The notes beneath the pieces were generated by a model. The model saw only the letters and a list, made by a program, of their open reading frames with translations, was not told the origin of the DNA and ran no database searches. Below, one piece after another: positions 9,171-20,044 of a stretch of DNA of 64,000 nucleotides (position 1 is the stretch's first letter; each line of letters opens with the position of its first letter). Made by a program: the position numbers and the translations under genes. This DNA comes from Idiomarina sp. MD25a (GTDB taxonomy: Bacteria > Pseudomonadota > Gammaproteobacteria > Enterobacterales > Alteromonadaceae): NCBI RefSeq assembly GCF_001870515.1, contig NZ_MDGT01000003.1, positions 450,151 through 514,150 on the forward strand, written 5' to 3'.

Positions 9171-10408
9171 TGCAGTCTAAAACAGCGATGAAATCTCTAT
9201 TTCGTACCAGTCTGATTGCCTTAGCAGGGCTTTCACTGTCGGCGTGTTCTCTTTTCGGTGATGACGACGAAAAAATCACTGTGGCTCCGTTACAACCCGT
9301 GAGTCAGCAGGTGGATACGCGTATCAAATGGGAGCGTTCAGTTGGTGACGGTGTTGGTGAATACTTTTCTCGCCTGAATCCGACCGTCGCCTACGGTAAG
9401 GTGTTTGCCGCAGACCGGCAAGGTGTGGTGAAAGCGTTTGATAAAGAAACCGGTAAAACGCTATGGGAAGTTGAGTTACATGATCTTATCGAGATCAACG
9501 AAGGTGTTGATGACGGATGGTTTAGCGGCTTGTTCTCATCACCATTTCCTGCGCGCATCTCAGGTGGCCTCGTTGCCCAGTACAATAAGCTGTTTTTAGG
9601 CACCGAAAACGGCGATGTTGTCGCGATCGACACCGAAACAGGTGAGCTCGCATGGCACGCTGAAGTGGGTAATGAAGTGACGTCTGACCCAGCTGTCGGT
9701 GAAGGTATGGTCGTAGTTCACACCACCGGTGGTAAAGTGATTAGCTTATCGGCAGATACCGGTGAGCAAAACTGGGTTCACGAATATCAAACACCCACGC
9801 TAACATTGCGCGGTGCATCAGCGCCCAGCATTGTCAGTGGTGGCGTGATTCTGGGAGATTCTTCTGGTCGTGCATCCGTATTGATTGGTACCAATGGCCA
9901 GCAAGCGTGGACCCAAGCGGTTGGTGACCCAACCGGCGCAACCGAGTTAGAAGCCCTTGCAGATATCGACTCAAACCCTGTTGTTGTCGGTGGCGTTATT
10001 TACATGATTGCCTACAACGGTGAACTTGCCGCACTTGAGCTACGTTCGGGCGAAGTTCGCTGGAAGCGTGACTACAGCGCCTATGAAAACCTGCACATCA
10101 ATGGCGGAAATATCTATCTAACCGATTCAAATAGCCATGTGTTTGGTCTGGATTTGCGCGGCGGTATCGAGCAATGGAGCAACAACGAATTGTTCGGTCG
10201 TGCATTAACAGGACCAACGATCGTTAACAATCATTTAGCACTCGGTGATTTTGAAGGTTACCTGCACTGGTTATCGCCGAGTTCAGGCGAAATTATCGGC
10301 CGTATGGACTTAGGTGGAGACGGGATCTACGCTCAACCAGTCGTTGACGGCAATACGATTTACGTACAAACCCGCGATGGTGACTTATACGCCATCGAGG
10401 TTAATTAG
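9170..10408 (+). CDS. bamB: BamB, outer-membrane beta-barrel assembly lipoprotein
   Basis: This 412-residue lipoprotein has the lipobox LSLSAC, with the acylated Cys around residue 26. It has PQQ-type beta-propeller repeats of the form (A/G)-x-D-x-x-T-G-x-x-x-W, for example [28 protein letters not shown] and [15 protein letters not shown]. It is the BamA-binding propeller of the Bam complex in the periplasm. The start overlaps the yfgM stop. An ATG six codons in, giving [14 protein letters not shown], would make a more typical signal peptide and cannot be excluded. Confidence 0.95.
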   Translation: MQSKTAMKSLFRTSLIALAGLSLSACSLFGDDDEKITVAPLQPVSQQVDTRIKWERSVGDGVGEYFSRLNPTVAYGKVFAADRQGVVKAFDKETGKTLWEVELHDLIEINEGVDDGWFSGLFSSPFPARISGGLVAQYNKLFLGTENGDVVAIDTETGELAWHAEVGNEVTSDPAVGEGMVVVHTTGGKVISLSADTGEQNWVHEYQTPTLTLRGASAPSIVSGGVILGDSSGRASVLIGTNGQQAWTQAVGDPTGATELEALADIDSNPVVVGGVIYMIAYNGELAALELRSGEVRWKRDYSAYENLHINGGNIYLTDSNSHVFGLDLRGGIEQWSNNELFGRALTGPTIVNNHLALGDFEGYLHWLSPSSGEIIGRMDLGGDGIYAQPVVDGNTIYVQTRDGDLYAIEVN

Positions 10409-10421
10409 GAAGTACTCATAC

Positions 10422-11861
10422 ATGTTACCTGTCGTGGCCTTAGTAGGCCGACCCAATGTAGGCAAATCTACATTATTTAATCGTTTAACTCGAACTCGGG
10501 ATGCGCTCGTAGCAGACTTCCCGGGTTTGACCCGTGATCGTAAGTATGGCCAAGCCAATTATGACGGTTATCAGTTTATAGTTGTCGATACCGGCGGTAT
10601 TCACGGTGACGAAGAGGGCATCGACGAGGTGATGGCCAAACAGTCGCTGCAAGCGATTGAAGAGGCTGATGTTGTCTTGTTCTTAGTGGATGCGCGTGAT
10701 GGCGTCACCGTGGGTGACCAAGCGATCGCAACCCATCTACGCAAACAAAAGAAAAAAGTCTATCTGGTTGCCAACAAAATCGATGGCATCGACGCTGACT
10801 CAGCGATGGCTGACTTTTATTCGCTTGCGCTAGGTAATCTCTATGGTATCGCTGCAGCGCATGGTCGCGGTGTCGAGTATTTATTAGATTCGTGTTTCAA
10901 GCCGCTAGCCGATGATTACCCAGACGTTATCGTTCCAGATGCGCCTGACAGCGAAGATCTTGAGCACGATGAAATTGATTATGAAGCATTGCCGCTAAAG
11001 CTGGCTATAGTCGGTCGTCCGAACGTCGGTAAGTCAACGTTGACCAACCGTATTCTCGGTGAAGACCGGGTGGTCGTGTTCGACATGCCGGGTACCACGC
11101 GCGACTCCGTGTACATCCCCATGGAGCGAGATGGACGTGAGTATGTCTTGATCGATACCGCAGGTGTGAGACGCCGCGGGCGTATCGATGAAGCGATAGA
11201 AAAATACTCAGTGGTAAAAACCTTGCAGGCAATCGAAGATGCTAACGTAGTGTTAGCTGTCATTGATGCGCGCGAAACCATCAGCGATCAAGATCTGAAC
11301 TTGATAGGTTTTGCACTAAATGCAGGTCGTTCTATCGTGATTGCGGTAAACAAGTGGGACGGTTTGCAGCAAGACCATAAAGATGAGATCAAACGAGAAC
11401 TCGATCGTCGCTTGGGCTTTGTCGACTTTGCCCGTTTGCATTTCATCTCAGCGTTGCATGGCACCGGCGTGGGTCACTTATTTGAGTCCGTTGAGGAAGC
11501 CTATAAGAGTGCGACCCAACGTGTGTCGACTTCTAAGTTGACCAAGATCATGGAGATGGCGCAAGAAGAGCACCAACCACCGTTAGTGGGCGGTCGCCGA
11601 GTGAAATTGAAATATGCGCACGCAGGGGGCTATAACCCACCGCGTATCGTGATCCACGGTAATCAGGTCACTCGCTTGCCGGGTTCTTATCAGCGTTATT
11701 TAACGAACTATTTTCGTAAGGCGCTCGGCGTCATGGGAACACCCATCAAAGTCGAGTTCCGTGAACCTAAAAACCCGTATGCAGGTAAGAAGAACAACCT
11801 GACGCTATCGCAGCAACGCAAACGTCGTCGCTTGATGAAGTTTGTTAAAAAGAGCAAATAG
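10422..11861 (+). CDS. der: Der (EngA), double-GTPase ribosome assembly factor
   Basis: This 479-residue essential GTPase with two tandem G domains acts in late 50S subunit assembly. The P-loops GRPNVGKST appear twice, near residues 8-16 and about 198-206, with DTGG and DTAG switch II motifs and NKxD motifs (NKID, NKWD). A C-terminal KH-like domain ends in a basic tail. The frame is open to 10314, but [43 protein letters not shown] is the family start. It is the last gene of the hisS block and is followed by a strong terminator. Confidence 0.97.
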   Translation: MLPVVALVGRPNVGKSTLFNRLTRTRDALVADFPGLTRDRKYGQANYDGYQFIVVDTGGIHGDEEGIDEVMAKQSLQAIEEADVVLFLVDARDGVTVGDQAIATHLRKQKKKVYLVANKIDGIDADSAMADFYSLALGNLYGIAAAHGRGVEYLLDSCFKPLADDYPDVIVPDAPDSEDLEHDEIDYEALPLKLAIVGRPNVGKSTLTNRILGEDRVVVFDMPGTTRDSVYIPMERDGREYVLIDTAGVRRRGRIDEAIEKYSVVKTLQAIEDANVVLAVIDARETISDQDLNLIGFALNAGRSIVIAVNKWDGLQQDHKDEIKRELDRRLGFVDFARLHFISALHGTGVGHLFESVEEAYKSATQRVSTSKLTKIMEMAQEEHQPPLVGGRRVKLKYAHAGGYNPPRIVIHGNQVTRLPGSYQRYLTNYFRKALGVMGTPIKVEFREPKNPYAGKKNNLTLSQQRKRRRLMKFVKKSK

Positions 11862-11863
11862 CA

Positions 11864-11895
11864 CAAAAAAAGAGGTCCTCAAGACCTCTTTTTTT
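11864..11895. terminator. Bidirectional terminator between der and hslO
   Basis: Stem AGAGGTC (11871-11877), loop CTCAA, stem GACCTCT (11883-11889), flanked by A and T runs on both sides. It can stop der transcription rightward and hslO transcription leftward. Confidence 0.93.
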
Positions 11896-11914
11896 ATCAA
11901 CACCTAGCGAACGG

Positions 11915-12751
11915 TTACGCGAAATCTTCGTCTTTAAAGACATATTCCGTCAGACAATAGTCACACGTCATGACAATCTCGCCATCCTGCTCAAGGATCT
12001 GTTTAAGCTCGTCGACAGGTACCGAAGCCAAAGCCTCTAGAGTACGCTCTTTTGAACAGCCGCAAACAAAACGGACCGGTTGCGATGGATACATATGTAC
12101 GGTTTCTTCGTGATACAGTCGGTGCAGCAGTTGTTCAGCCGGAAGCGTAAACAACTCTTGTGCGGTCACGGTATCCGTCAAGGTGGCCAGGTGCTCAAAG
12201 CCTACCATGTCTTTACCAGAGGCCGGCATGCGCTGCAAAAACATACCCGCAGCATGCTCACCATCGGCAAATAACCAAACGCGCGTCGACAACTGTTCAG
12301 ACTGTTCGAAGTAGTCTTGAATCACTTCGGCCAATGAATCTGCATCAGCACTGACAACGCCCTGATAGCGCTCGCCATCCTGCGGGGTCAAGGTAATAAT
12401 CAGTTGCCCTTTACCTATCAGGCTGCGTAAGTCCGTTTCACCAATATCAGCGCGTACCCGGGCAATACCGCGTAGTTCTAACGCATGGTTACCATTAACG
12501 GCAACAAAGTTGACCGGCCCATCACCTTGCAGTTGCACCGCAATATGACCTTCAAATTTGAGTGTCGCAGTCAGCAACGAAACGGCCGCCATCATTTCAC
12601 CGAGCAGCTGTTGTACCGCGGGATGATACTGGTGTCCTTTAATTAGGCTTTGGTAACTACTGGTTAGTTGCACCATCTCACCGCGCACATCTTGCTCAGC
12701 AAAGCTGTAGCGCGCGAGTTGATCGGTTGGATAGTCAAGCTGGGTTGTCAT
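11915..12751 (-). CDS. hslO: HslO (Hsp33), redox-regulated holdase chaperone
   Basis: This 278-residue chaperone is activated by oxidation. The C-terminal zinc-binding cysteines appear as VCGCSKER and MTCDYC (CXC...CXXC), whose oxidation releases zinc and unfolds the linker in the family. The N-terminal domain with YQSLIKGHQYHPAVQQLLGEMMAA and the RGIARV core are typical. It overlaps hslR by 4 bp (ATGA), so the two are translationally coupled. It is convergent to der. Confidence 0.95.
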   Translation of the reverse strand: MTTQLDYPTDQLARYSFAEQDVRGEMVQLTSSYQSLIKGHQYHPAVQQLLGEMMAAVSLLTATLKFEGHIAVQLQGDGPVNFVAVNGNHALELRGIARVRADIGETDLRSLIGKGQLIITLTPQDGERYQGVVSADADSLAEVIQDYFEQSEQLSTRVWLFADGEHAAGMFLQRMPASGKDMVGFEHLATLTDTVTAQELFTLPAEQLLHRLYHEETVHMYPSQPVRFVCGCSKERTLEALASVPVDELKQILEQDGEIVMTCDYCLTEYVFKDEDFA

Positions 12752-13143
12752 GTATTACCACCATCTTTCATTTTAATCAGTTGCCGACGTTGTTTTTTGT
12801 CCGGCCGCTTGTCGGGGTGTGGATTGTAAAGCGCATTCAGTTTACGCGCCTCAGCATTCTGCTCGCGTTTTTCTATACTCGCTTCAGATTCTTGGTACAG
12901 TAATTGTGCCTCGGGCGCTCCCCGTCGTTGCTCGCTCAGCGCCAACACTTCGACTTCTTTGCTATCAAAGCCTTGTCGTAAGGTAATTCGATCACCTACC
13001 TGCACGAGTTTAGAGGGCTTACTGCGTTTACCCGCAACATGGACCTTGCCCGACTGCACCATCTGACGCGCAAGCGCCCGAGTCTTATAAAATCGAGCTG
13101 CCCAGAGCCATTTGTCGAGCCTTACACCGCTGTCTTGTGTCAT
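12748..13143 (-). CDS. hslR: HslR (Hsp15), ribosome-associated heat-shock protein
   Basis: This 131-residue S4-domain RNA-binding protein begins VRLDKWLWAARFYKTRALARQMVQSGKVHVAG, the alphaL RNA-binding motif. The C-terminal part is strongly basic (PDKRPDKKQRRQLIKMK). Family members bind 50S subunits carrying stalled peptidyl-tRNA and rescue them. It is the first gene of the hslR-hslO operon and overlaps hslO by 4 bp. Confidence 0.94.
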   Translation of the reverse strand: MTQDSGVRLDKWLWAARFYKTRALARQMVQSGKVHVAGKRSKPSKLVQVGDRITLRQGFDSKEVEVLALSEQRRGAPEAQLLYQESEASIEKREQNAEARKLNALYNPHPDKRPDKKQRRQLIKMKDGGNT

Positions 13144-13183
13144 AAAATCGTCACGAAAATATTATAAAATTAGTGTTAATCGA

Positions 13184-13212
13184 TTGTTGACTACTCGTGC
13201 CTACGCTACAAT
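13184..13212 (+). promoter_or_regulatory. Candidate gsp operon promoter
   Basis: TTGTTG (13184-13189), a 17-bp spacer and TACAAT (13207-13212) lie in the roughly 200-bp divergent gap between hslR and gspC. A TTGACT also starts at 13187 but leaves only 14 bp to the same -10. The remaining leader to gspC is AT-rich, with no further feature recognised. Confidence 0.45.
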
Positions 13213-13358
13213 GCCAAAACATCAAAATTGTATAATTCGACGATGCGACACTAGCGCTAGCCACCAAGTTGCGTATATTGTATCAAATTCCTATACGGAT
13301 GTAGCGCATTGCTTCGGTAAAACAACAACGATAAAAGTGAATTAAATTGATAAGCCTA

Positions 13359-14225
13359 ATGCCATCAACCCAGAACGCGAATCAGTGGATATCCCGTTCC
13401 GTAACTGTAGTTACGGTGCTTTTGTGGATATGGGTCGTCATTGTTGCGGCGCAAGCGACTTGGTGGTTTATGACGCCCTCACCTGAAACACAACAGCGCC
13501 CTAACGTTGATGTGCGTGCGCAAAACCGCGATAACCAAAGTGTCGACCTCGCTAAACTACAGCAATTACCGATTTTTGGTCGTCAGCAGGCGGGTACGCA
13601 GTCGCGCGGTAATGATTACGCCAACGCCCCTAAAACGTCTTTAAATGTCCGTCTCGTAGGCGTTTCCGCAAGTTCACGCCCGGAGCGCTCAGCCGCTATA
13701 ATCGAACAAGCAGGCAAGCAGTCGACTTATATAGTTGGCGACGCTATTGGTCGCAGTCGTGTCACGGTGGAGCAAATTCTCGCTGACCGTGTCATTTTAG
13801 ATAACGGTGGACGCTTAGAGACACTGCAATTAGAAGACATTGGCGAAGATCGTCCCGCCCTGTCATTGGTGGTAGAGAGCAGTGAAGCCGAAGCGAATAA
13901 AGCAAATAACACCTCGGATGCGTTACAGCGGGTCAAACGTGACCCCGATCAGTTACTCGATTATGTGTCTATCGCACCCGTTTTAGAACAAGGTAGTCTG
14001 CAAGGCTACCGTCTCTCGCCTGGGAATCAGGCCGATATTTTTTACCAAGCAGGCTTTCAGGAAGGTGACCTAGCCGTCGCGATTAACGGCTACGACTTGA
14101 CCGATATGCAACAAGCCTCAGAGCTGAGCAGCCAGTTACAGGGTGCGACCGAAGCGACAGTGACGGTGCTACGTAACGGCGAGCGTATTGAGCTGAGTTT
14201 GCAGCTTCCTAACCAGCAGGAATAA
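13359..14225 (+). CDS. gspC: GspC, type II secretion inner-membrane component
   Basis: This 288-residue bitopic protein has one N-terminal membrane helix (about 16-36, VVTVLLWIWVVIVAAQATWWFM). It is followed by a homology region (about 60-140, LPIFGRQQ...LNVRLVGVSAS...RSAAIIEQAGKQSTYIVGD) that contacts the secretin, and a C-terminal PDZ domain (about 200-285, GYRLSPGNQADIFYQAGFQEGDLAVAINGYDL). It recruits substrates and couples inner and outer membrane platforms. I use the ATG at 13359; a TTG at 13347 in frame is an alternative, and neither has a strong ribosome-binding site. It is first in a twelve-gene operon. Confidence 0.9.
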   Translation: MPSTQNANQWISRSVTVVTVLLWIWVVIVAAQATWWFMTPSPETQQRPNVDVRAQNRDNQSVDLAKLQQLPIFGRQQAGTQSRGNDYANAPKTSLNVRLVGVSASSRPERSAAIIEQAGKQSTYIVGDAIGRSRVTVEQILADRVILDNGGRLETLQLEDIGEDRPALSLVVESSEAEANKANNTSDALQRVKRDPDQLLDYVSIAPVLEQGSLQGYRLSPGNQADIFYQAGFQEGDLAVAINGYDLTDMQQASELSSQLQGATEATVTVLRNGERIELSLQLPNQQE

Positions 14226-14230
14226 TAATT

Positions 14231-16318
14231 ATGACAGTTACTCGTTTTGGTCCAAAAACATGGTTGAGCGCGCTGGCTATCGCTATTGGTTCGGTATCAA
14301 TGACAATGCCCGCGCCGTCAATTGCGCAAGAGTACGCCGCTAGTTTTAAAAATACGGATATCACCGAGTTTATCCAAGTTGTCGGGCGTAACTTGGGCAA
14401 AACTATCATCATCGATCCCAATGTACGTGGCACCATTGATGTGCGTAGCTACGACGTGATGAATCAAGAGCAGTACTACCAATTCTTTTTGAACGTCTTA
14501 GAAGTCTACGGCTTTGCCGCCGTGCAAATGGATTCCGGCGTGATTAAAGTCATCCGTGATAAAGACGCTCAACACGCGCCTTTACCGGTCGTCGCAGGTG
14601 ACCAAAAGGAACAGGGTGACACCATGATCACTCGCGTGGTGCCGGTAGAAAACGTCTCAGTGCGCGAGTTGGCTCCGTTATTACGTCAGTTAAACGACCA
14701 AACGGGCGGCGGCATGGTGGTGAGCTATGACCCGTCTAACGTCATTATGATGACAGGCCGTGCCGAAACGATCTCACGTTTAGTACAAATTATTGAACGT
14801 GTTGATAAAGCCGGTGACCAAGATGTCGACATCGTCGAACTGCAGTATGCTTCGGCACGTGAACTCGTTGGCATTGCTCAAAACCTGTTCGAAAAAGCCA
14901 ACGCGGATGGCACACCCGCATTATTGATCCCGAAAATTGTCGCTGACGAGCGCAGTAATAGCGTGATTGTCAGTGGTGAACCACGCGCGCGTTCGCGAGT
15001 TGTGAAATTGATAAAACAACTCGACCAAGATCTTAAAACTGAGGGCAATACCCGCGTGTACTACCTCAAGTATGCTCGCGCTGAAGAGATGGTTGAGGTG
15101 TTACAAAACGTCAGTCAGTCGATCAAAGCGGAAGAAGCGAAACAAACGGGTCAAAACTCGATTCGTAACCGCTCGGATAACAGCATTAGTATTAGCGCGC
15201 ACGAGTCGACGAATACTGTCGTTATCACAGCTGAACCCGATATGTTGTCGGCACTTGAGAATGTCATCCGCGACCTCGATATTCGTCGTGCGCAAGTACA
15301 AGTCGAAGCTATCATCGTCGAAGTACTCGAAGGCGATAACGTCGATTTTGGTATTCAGTGGATTAGTGAAGACGGTGGTTTAGTTCAATACAATACGGGT
15401 AACCAAGTGCCTATCGGTAGTTTAGCCGCAGCGGCATACCAAGCACGCCCACGTGAAGGCACATCAGTCACCACAGTCAATGATAACGGTCAAACCGTGA
15501 CAACCACCAACCCAGAAGAGCGCGGTAACCTAGATTTACTTGCTAATCTATTGGGGAGTGTTAACGGCATGATGTTCGGCACCATCAAAGATGATTGGGC
15601 CGCGGTTGTTCAAGCTATCTCGCAAGATACCAACTCAAACATCTTGGCAACACCGAGCATTGTCACCGTCGACAATGAAGAAGCAAGCTTCTTAGTGGGT
15701 CAGGAAGTGCCGACCATTACCGGGTCGACCTTAGGTAATGATAACGACAGTCCATTCCAAACCGTCGACCGCCAAGAGATAGGTATTAAGCTCAAGGTTA
15801 CCCCGCAAATTAACGAAGGCAACGCGGTACAAATGGTTATTGAACAGGAAGTATCGAGTCTGAGTGGTGCGACTTCGGTCGACGTGATCGTGAACAAACG
15901 CGAACTCAAAACCACCGTGATGGCAGAAGACGGCGAGACTATCGTACTGGGTGGTCTTATTGATGAGGATGTGCAAGAGTCGGTCTCTAAAATTCCTTTG
16001 CTCGGCGATATTCCGTTTTTAGGTCGCTTGTTTAGCTCGACCTCGACCTCAACACAAAAACGTAATTTGATGGTGTTTATTCGTCCCACCATCGTACGCG
16101 ACGGTAGCAAGCTCTCTGATATCAGTAAGCAAAAATACAATTACATGCGTGCACTGCAGCTGGATCGCCGTTCACGGGGCGTTGCGCTGATGCCGGATAA
16201 AGAAACACCAGTGATGAACGACTGGAACAGCGATTTAACCTTGCCGCCGAGCTTTGAGGAGTACCTCAACGAAAAGGGCGCGATTAAAGAAGAGTTAAAA
16301 GAGCAGCAAGATGACTGA
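14231..16318 (+). CDS. gspD: GspD, type II secretion secretin
   Basis: This 695-residue outer-membrane secretin forms the export channel. A signal peptide ends near residue 32 ([10 protein letters not shown]). The N0 domain ([30 protein letters not shown]) is followed by N1-N3 domains, with a repeated [24 protein letters not shown] pattern, and the C-terminal secretin domain with [27 protein letters not shown] and [27 protein letters not shown]. The last 8 bp overlap gspE. No lipidation signal is present, so a separate pilotin may be needed; none is encoded in the operon. Confidence 0.96.
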   Translation: MTVTRFGPKTWLSALAIAIGSVSMTMPAPSIAQEYAASFKNTDITEFIQVVGRNLGKTIIIDPNVRGTIDVRSYDVMNQEQYYQFFLNVLEVYGFAAVQMDSGVIKVIRDKDAQHAPLPVVAGDQKEQGDTMITRVVPVENVSVRELAPLLRQLNDQTGGGMVVSYDPSNVIMMTGRAETISRLVQIIERVDKAGDQDVDIVELQYASARELVGIAQNLFEKANADGTPALLIPKIVADERSNSVIVSGEPRARSRVVKLIKQLDQDLKTEGNTRVYYLKYARAEEMVEVLQNVSQSIKAEEAKQTGQNSIRNRSDNSISISAHESTNTVVITAEPDMLSALENVIRDLDIRRAQVQVEAIIVEVLEGDNVDFGIQWISEDGGLVQYNTGNQVPIGSLAAAAYQARPREGTSVTTVNDNGQTVTTTNPEERGNLDLLANLLGSVNGMMFGTIKDDWAAVVQAISQDTNSNILATPSIVTVDNEEASFLVGQEVPTITGSTLGNDNDSPFQTVDRQEIGIKLKVTPQINEGNAVQMVIEQEVSSLSGATSVDVIVNKRELKTTVMAEDGETIVLGGLIDEDVQESVSKIPLLGDIPFLGRLFSSTSTSTQKRNLMVFIRPTIVRDGSKLSDISKQKYNYMRALQLDRRSRGVALMPDKETPVMNDWNSDLTLPPSFEEYLNEKGAIKEELKEQQDD

Positions 16319-17792
16319 TGCCAGCAATATTGCCACAAAGCGCTTACCTTTTAGCTTTGCTAAGCGTTTTGGCGTTGTGGTTGAAGATGGCGAGCCGCCC
16401 GTCGTGCATCATCGCGACGGCACGTCAGCGGAAACACTACTTGAGGTACGGCGTCGTTTAGGCGAGGTATTTACCTTGCAACGGCACGATACCGAAGCAT
16501 TTGAGCGTTTGTTGACCCAAGCCTATCAGCGCGACTCATCCGAGGCGAAACAACTGATGGAAGATATCGGCAATGAGTCCGATTTATTCTCATTAGCCGA
16601 TGAGCTGCCGCAAACCGAAGACTTATTAGAAAGTGAAGACGACGCGCCTATTATCAAACTGATCAACGCGATGTTGAGCGAGGCGATTAAAGAAGGTGCG
16701 TCAGATATTCACATCGAAACTTACGAGAAGCAGTTAACCATTCGCTTTCGTATCGATGGTGTTCTGCGTGAGGTGCTGACACCTAATCGCAAGCTGTCTT
16801 CATTGTTGGTTTCGCGTATTAAAGTTATGGCGCAGCTGGATATTGCCGAAAAGCGAGTGCCACAAGACGGACGTATCTCTTTACTGATTGCCGGACGCGC
16901 TGTCGATGTGCGGGTTTCGACTATGCCATCGAATCACGGTGAGCGCGTGGTGCTGCGCTTGTTAGATAAAAACAATGCCCGTCTTAATCTCGAGCAACTC
17001 GGTATGACAGAAGCCAACCGCGAAGTATTCGCCGAGCTGATCCATAAACCTCACGGTATTATCTTGGTTACCGGTCCTACCGGCTCGGGTAAATCGACCA
17101 CGCTCTATGCCGGACTGACCGAAATTAACTCGAAAGACCGCAACATTTTGACAGTCGAAGACCCGATAGAATACGCAATTGATGGTATCGGGCAGACGCA
17201 AGTTAATCCGCGTGTTGATATGACCTTTGCACGAGGCTTACGCGCGATTTTGCGTCAGGATCCGGATGTTGTCATGGTCGGTGAGATCCGCGATATCGAA
17301 ACCGCACAAATTGCTGTACAGGCGTCGTTAACCGGTCACTTGGTTTTGTCGACGTTGCATACCAATACCGCAGCGGGTGCGATAACACGCTTAGAAGACA
17401 TGGGCGTAGAGCCATTCTTGTTGTCGTCAAGCCTACTCGCCGTGTTGTCACAGCGTTTGGTACGCACCTTGTGCCCAGACTGTAAGCAGCCGCATCAGGC
17501 AGATGAAAAGGAACGGGCGTTACTCGGTGTGACCGACTCAGCGTTGACAATTTACCGAGCGCAAGGTTGCGAAAAGTGCAACCAGACCGGTTATCGCGGA
17601 CGTACGGGCATACACGAACTCATCGAAGTGGATGAGCACGTACGTGAGCTAATTCATAACGGCCACGGCGAGCAATCCATTGAACGCTATGTGCGTAAGA
17701 ATACCCCGAGCATTCGCAGCGATGGTTTGGCGAAAGTACGCAATGGCGTAACCACCCTTGAGGAAGTTTTGCGCGTGACGCGCGAGGAGTAA
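16311..17792 (+). CDS. gspE: GspE, type II secretion ATPase
   Basis: This 493-residue cytoplasmic hexameric ATPase powers pseudopilus assembly. The Walker A is GPTGSGKST (255-263), followed by the Asp box TVEDPIEY and Walker [14 protein letters not shown] zinc tetracysteine lies at Cys388, Cys391, Cys420 and Cys423, which distinguishes GspE/PilB-type enzymes from retraction ATPases. The N-terminal domain (about 1-110) binds GspL. It overlaps gspD by 8 bp. Confidence 0.96.
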   Translation: MTDASNIATKRLPFSFAKRFGVVVEDGEPPVVHHRDGTSAETLLEVRRRLGEVFTLQRHDTEAFERLLTQAYQRDSSEAKQLMEDIGNESDLFSLADELPQTEDLLESEDDAPIIKLINAMLSEAIKEGASDIHIETYEKQLTIRFRIDGVLREVLTPNRKLSSLLVSRIKVMAQLDIAEKRVPQDGRISLLIAGRAVDVRVSTMPSNHGERVVLRLLDKNNARLNLEQLGMTEANREVFAELIHKPHGIILVTGPTGSGKSTTLYAGLTEINSKDRNILTVEDPIEYAIDGIGQTQVNPRVDMTFARGLRAILRQDPDVVMVGEIRDIETAQIAVQASLTGHLVLSTLHTNTAAGAITRLEDMGVEPFLLSSSLLAVLSQRLVRTLCPDCKQPHQADEKERALLGVTDSALTIYRAQGCEKCNQTGYRGRTGIHELIEVDEHVRELIHNGHGEQSIERYVRKNTPSIRSDGLAKVRNGVTTLEEVLRVTREE

Positions 17793-17795
17793 TCT

Positions 17796-19022
17796 GTGGC
17801 GGCTTTTGAGTATCATGCGCTGGCGGCAGATGGGCGTAAGAAGAAAGGTATCATTGAAGCGGACACCATTCGCCAGGTGCGTCAGCAATTACGCGACCAA
17901 GGGCTCATCCCTATGGATGTTATGCCCGCTGCAGAACAAGAGCAGAAAAAAGGGCAACAGCAAAACCGCTGGCGTCGTGTACGCCGCGTCAAAGCGCAAG
18001 ATCTAGCGCTGATTACCCGTCAGTTATCGACCTTGGTCAACTCGGCTTTACCGATCGAACAGTGTTTGCTCGCCGTGGCTGATCAAAGTGAAAAGCCACG
18101 CATGAAACAACTACTCATGGCGGTGCGCAGTAAAGTGGTAGAAGGCTATGGTCTAGCAGAGGCGATGGCGGAATATCCGGGGGTGTTCGATTCGCTCTAC
18201 ACAGCGATGGTCGCTGCCGGTGAAAAGTCAGGCCACTTGGACCAAGTCCTGGATGAGTTAGCCGATTACACCGAACAACGCCAGCATATGAAGAGCCAGT
18301 TGACGCAAGCCTTGGTGTATCCGGTCATGCTGACATTGGTAGCGATCAGTATTGTGATCTTTCTGCTGGTGTCTATTGTGCCGCAAATCGTGCACAACTT
18401 TTCTACCCTCGGACAGACGTTACCACCCACCACTCAATTTATGATTGGTTTATCGGAGTTTTTGCAGAACTGGGGCTTGTTTATCTTAGCCGGAATTGTG
18501 GTGTTGGTGTTTGCGTTTAAACAATGGTTAAAGAAACCCGAACACGAACTTAAATATCACAAACGGCTGTTGAAGCTGCCGTTGCTGGGTCGAGTGATTC
18601 GCGGCGTCAGTACGGCGCGCTTCGCGCGTACCCTGAGTATCCTCACATCATCGGCAGTGCCGTTACTCGATGGGCTTAAAATTACCGCCACGGTGATTGG
18701 TAACCGTGCGATCAGAGAAGCCGTGGACGAAGCGGCAACGCGGGTACGTGAGGGTGCATCACTGCGTGCGGCATTGCAAGAAACCGGTTTGTTTCCACCA
18801 ATGATGCTTCATATGATCGCCGCAGGTGAGAAATCCGGTGAGTTACAGCAAATGTTGCGACGCACCGCAGATAACCAAGACAGAGAATTTGAATCATTGG
18901 TGCAAATATCACTCAAAGTCTTTGAGCCGGTGCTTATCGTTTCGATGGCCGGGATTGTATTCTTTATTGTATTGTCAATTATTCAGCCAATTTTGCAGTT
19001 GAACCAGAGTATAGGGTTTTAA
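17796..19022 (+). CDS. gspF: GspF, type II secretion inner-membrane platform protein
   Basis: This 408-residue polytopic membrane protein with two repeated GspF cytoplasmic domains begins AAFEYHALAADGRKKKGIIEADTIRQVRQQLRDQGL. Membrane helices occur at about 170-195, 220-243 and 375-400. The family motif ARTLSILTSSAVPLLDGL and the repeat MIAAGEKSGEL are clear. It starts at a GTG three bases after the gspE stop and forms the platform that connects GspE to the pseudopilus. Confidence 0.96.
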   Translation: MAAFEYHALAADGRKKKGIIEADTIRQVRQQLRDQGLIPMDVMPAAEQEQKKGQQQNRWRRVRRVKAQDLALITRQLSTLVNSALPIEQCLLAVADQSEKPRMKQLLMAVRSKVVEGYGLAEAMAEYPGVFDSLYTAMVAAGEKSGHLDQVLDELADYTEQRQHMKSQLTQALVYPVMLTLVAISIVIFLLVSIVPQIVHNFSTLGQTLPPTTQFMIGLSEFLQNWGLFILAGIVVLVFAFKQWLKKPEHELKYHKRLLKLPLLGRVIRGVSTARFARTLSILTSSAVPLLDGLKITATVIGNRAIREAVDEAATRVREGASLRAALQETGLFPPMMLHMIAAGEKSGELQQMLRRTADNQDREFESLVQISLKVFEPVLIVSMAGIVFFIVLSIIQPILQLNQSIGF

Positions 19023-19024
19023 AT

Positions 19025-19462
19025 ATGATGCGTAAAAATCAAGGTTTTTCATTGGTCGAAATTATGGTGGTTATCGCCATCATCGGTATTCTAGCTACCA
19101 TGATTCTACCCAATGTGTTGGGCAGCCAAGAGCAGGCGAATAAACAGAAAGTGACAGCAGACTTAGTCTCGCTTGAGAACGCGTTAGCGCAATATCACTT
19201 AGATAACGGCATGTTTCCAACCACAGAGCAAGGTCTAGAAGCCTTGGTGGAGCGGCCTAATGTTGATCCACAGCCACGCAACTACCGCAATGGCGGCTAT
19301 ATTCAACGTCTGCCGCAAGACCCGTATGGTAACGACTATATGTTACTTAACCCCGGTGAGTACGACGATATCGATATTTTCTCACCCGGTCCCGATCAAC
19401 AGCCAGGCACTGATGATGATTTTGGTAACTGGATGATCGGACAAGACAACGAATCCAACTAA
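19025..19462 (+). CDS. gspG: GspG, major pseudopilin
   Basis: This 145-residue type IV pilin-like protein has the short leader MMRKNQG cleaved before FSLVEIMVVIAIIGILATMILPNVLG. The calcium-binding C-terminal region reads DIFSPGPDQQPGTDDDFGNW, typical of major pseudopilins. It polymerises into the pseudopilus that pushes cargo through GspD. Two ATGs in tandem are possible starts. Processing requires a prepilin peptidase (GspO/PilD) that is not in this window. Confidence 0.96.
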   Translation: MMRKNQGFSLVEIMVVIAIIGILATMILPNVLGSQEQANKQKVTADLVSLENALAQYHLDNGMFPTTEQGLEALVERPNVDPQPRNYRNGGYIQRLPQDPYGNDYMLLNPGEYDDIDIFSPGPDQQPGTDDDFGNWMIGQDNESN

Positions 19463-19465
19463 GTA

Positions 19466-20044
19466 ATGCGCTCATCGGCGTGCAAGCCATCAGGGTTTAC
19501 CCTTGTTGAGATTCTAGTGGTCATGGCGATCGTGGGTTTGATTGCTGCATCGGTGGTATTTACTGTGCCGAGCATGACCCGCGATGAAACCACGCCACAA
19601 ACCGCCGCCGCCACACTGAAAGCACAGCTCCAGTGGGCGCGGGAACGCGCCATGATAGAGCAACGTCCGCTCGGGTTGTTACTTAACACCGAAGGGTATG
19701 AGTTTTTAAGGTGGCAGCAAACCGAAGAAGACTGGCGTTGGCAAGCGGTGAATGAAAAGGGCTTAGCCGCTCAGGATTACCAAGATAATCTTACACTCGA
19801 ATGGCGCATCGATGAACCGCCCTTTATTGCGCAAGAAAAGCAGTTAGAAAACACCCTGTTTTCGCCGTCTGATGATAATGACGACGAAGATCAGCCGATG
19901 CCCCAGTTGCTGATACTGCCGACAGGCGAGTTGACACAATTTTCGATTCAGTTTGCCGCGCCTTTTGATACCGAACCGAGCTACTGGTTAATTGCTGATA
20001 GCGCTTGGACCACTCGCATAGCAGATAGTGATGAAACGCAATAA
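19466..20044 (+). CDS. gspH: GspH, minor pseudopilin
   Basis: This 192-residue pseudopilin has the leader MRSSACKPSG followed by FTLVEILVVMAIVGLIAASVVFTVPSM. The globular domain contains the Trp-rich stretch RWQQTEEDWRWQ and ends in the GspH/FimT-type beta domain. In the family it links the GspI-J-K tip to the GspG shaft. It begins three bases after the gspG stop and overlaps gspI by 14 bp. Confidence 0.9.
   Translation: MRSSACKPSGFTLVEILVVMAIVGLIAASVVFTVPSMTRDETTPQTAAATLKAQLQWARERAMIEQRPLGLLLNTEGYEFLRWQQTEEDWRWQAVNEKGLAAQDYQDNLTLEWRIDEPPFIAQEKQLENTLFSPSDDNDDEDQPMPQLLILPTGELTQFSIQFAAPFDTEPSYWLIADSAWTTRIADSDETQ

Noticed and set aside
13112-13345. Open frame in the hslR-gspC gap
   Set aside because: It overlaps the hslR start, contains the likely gsp promoter and has no recognisable features.
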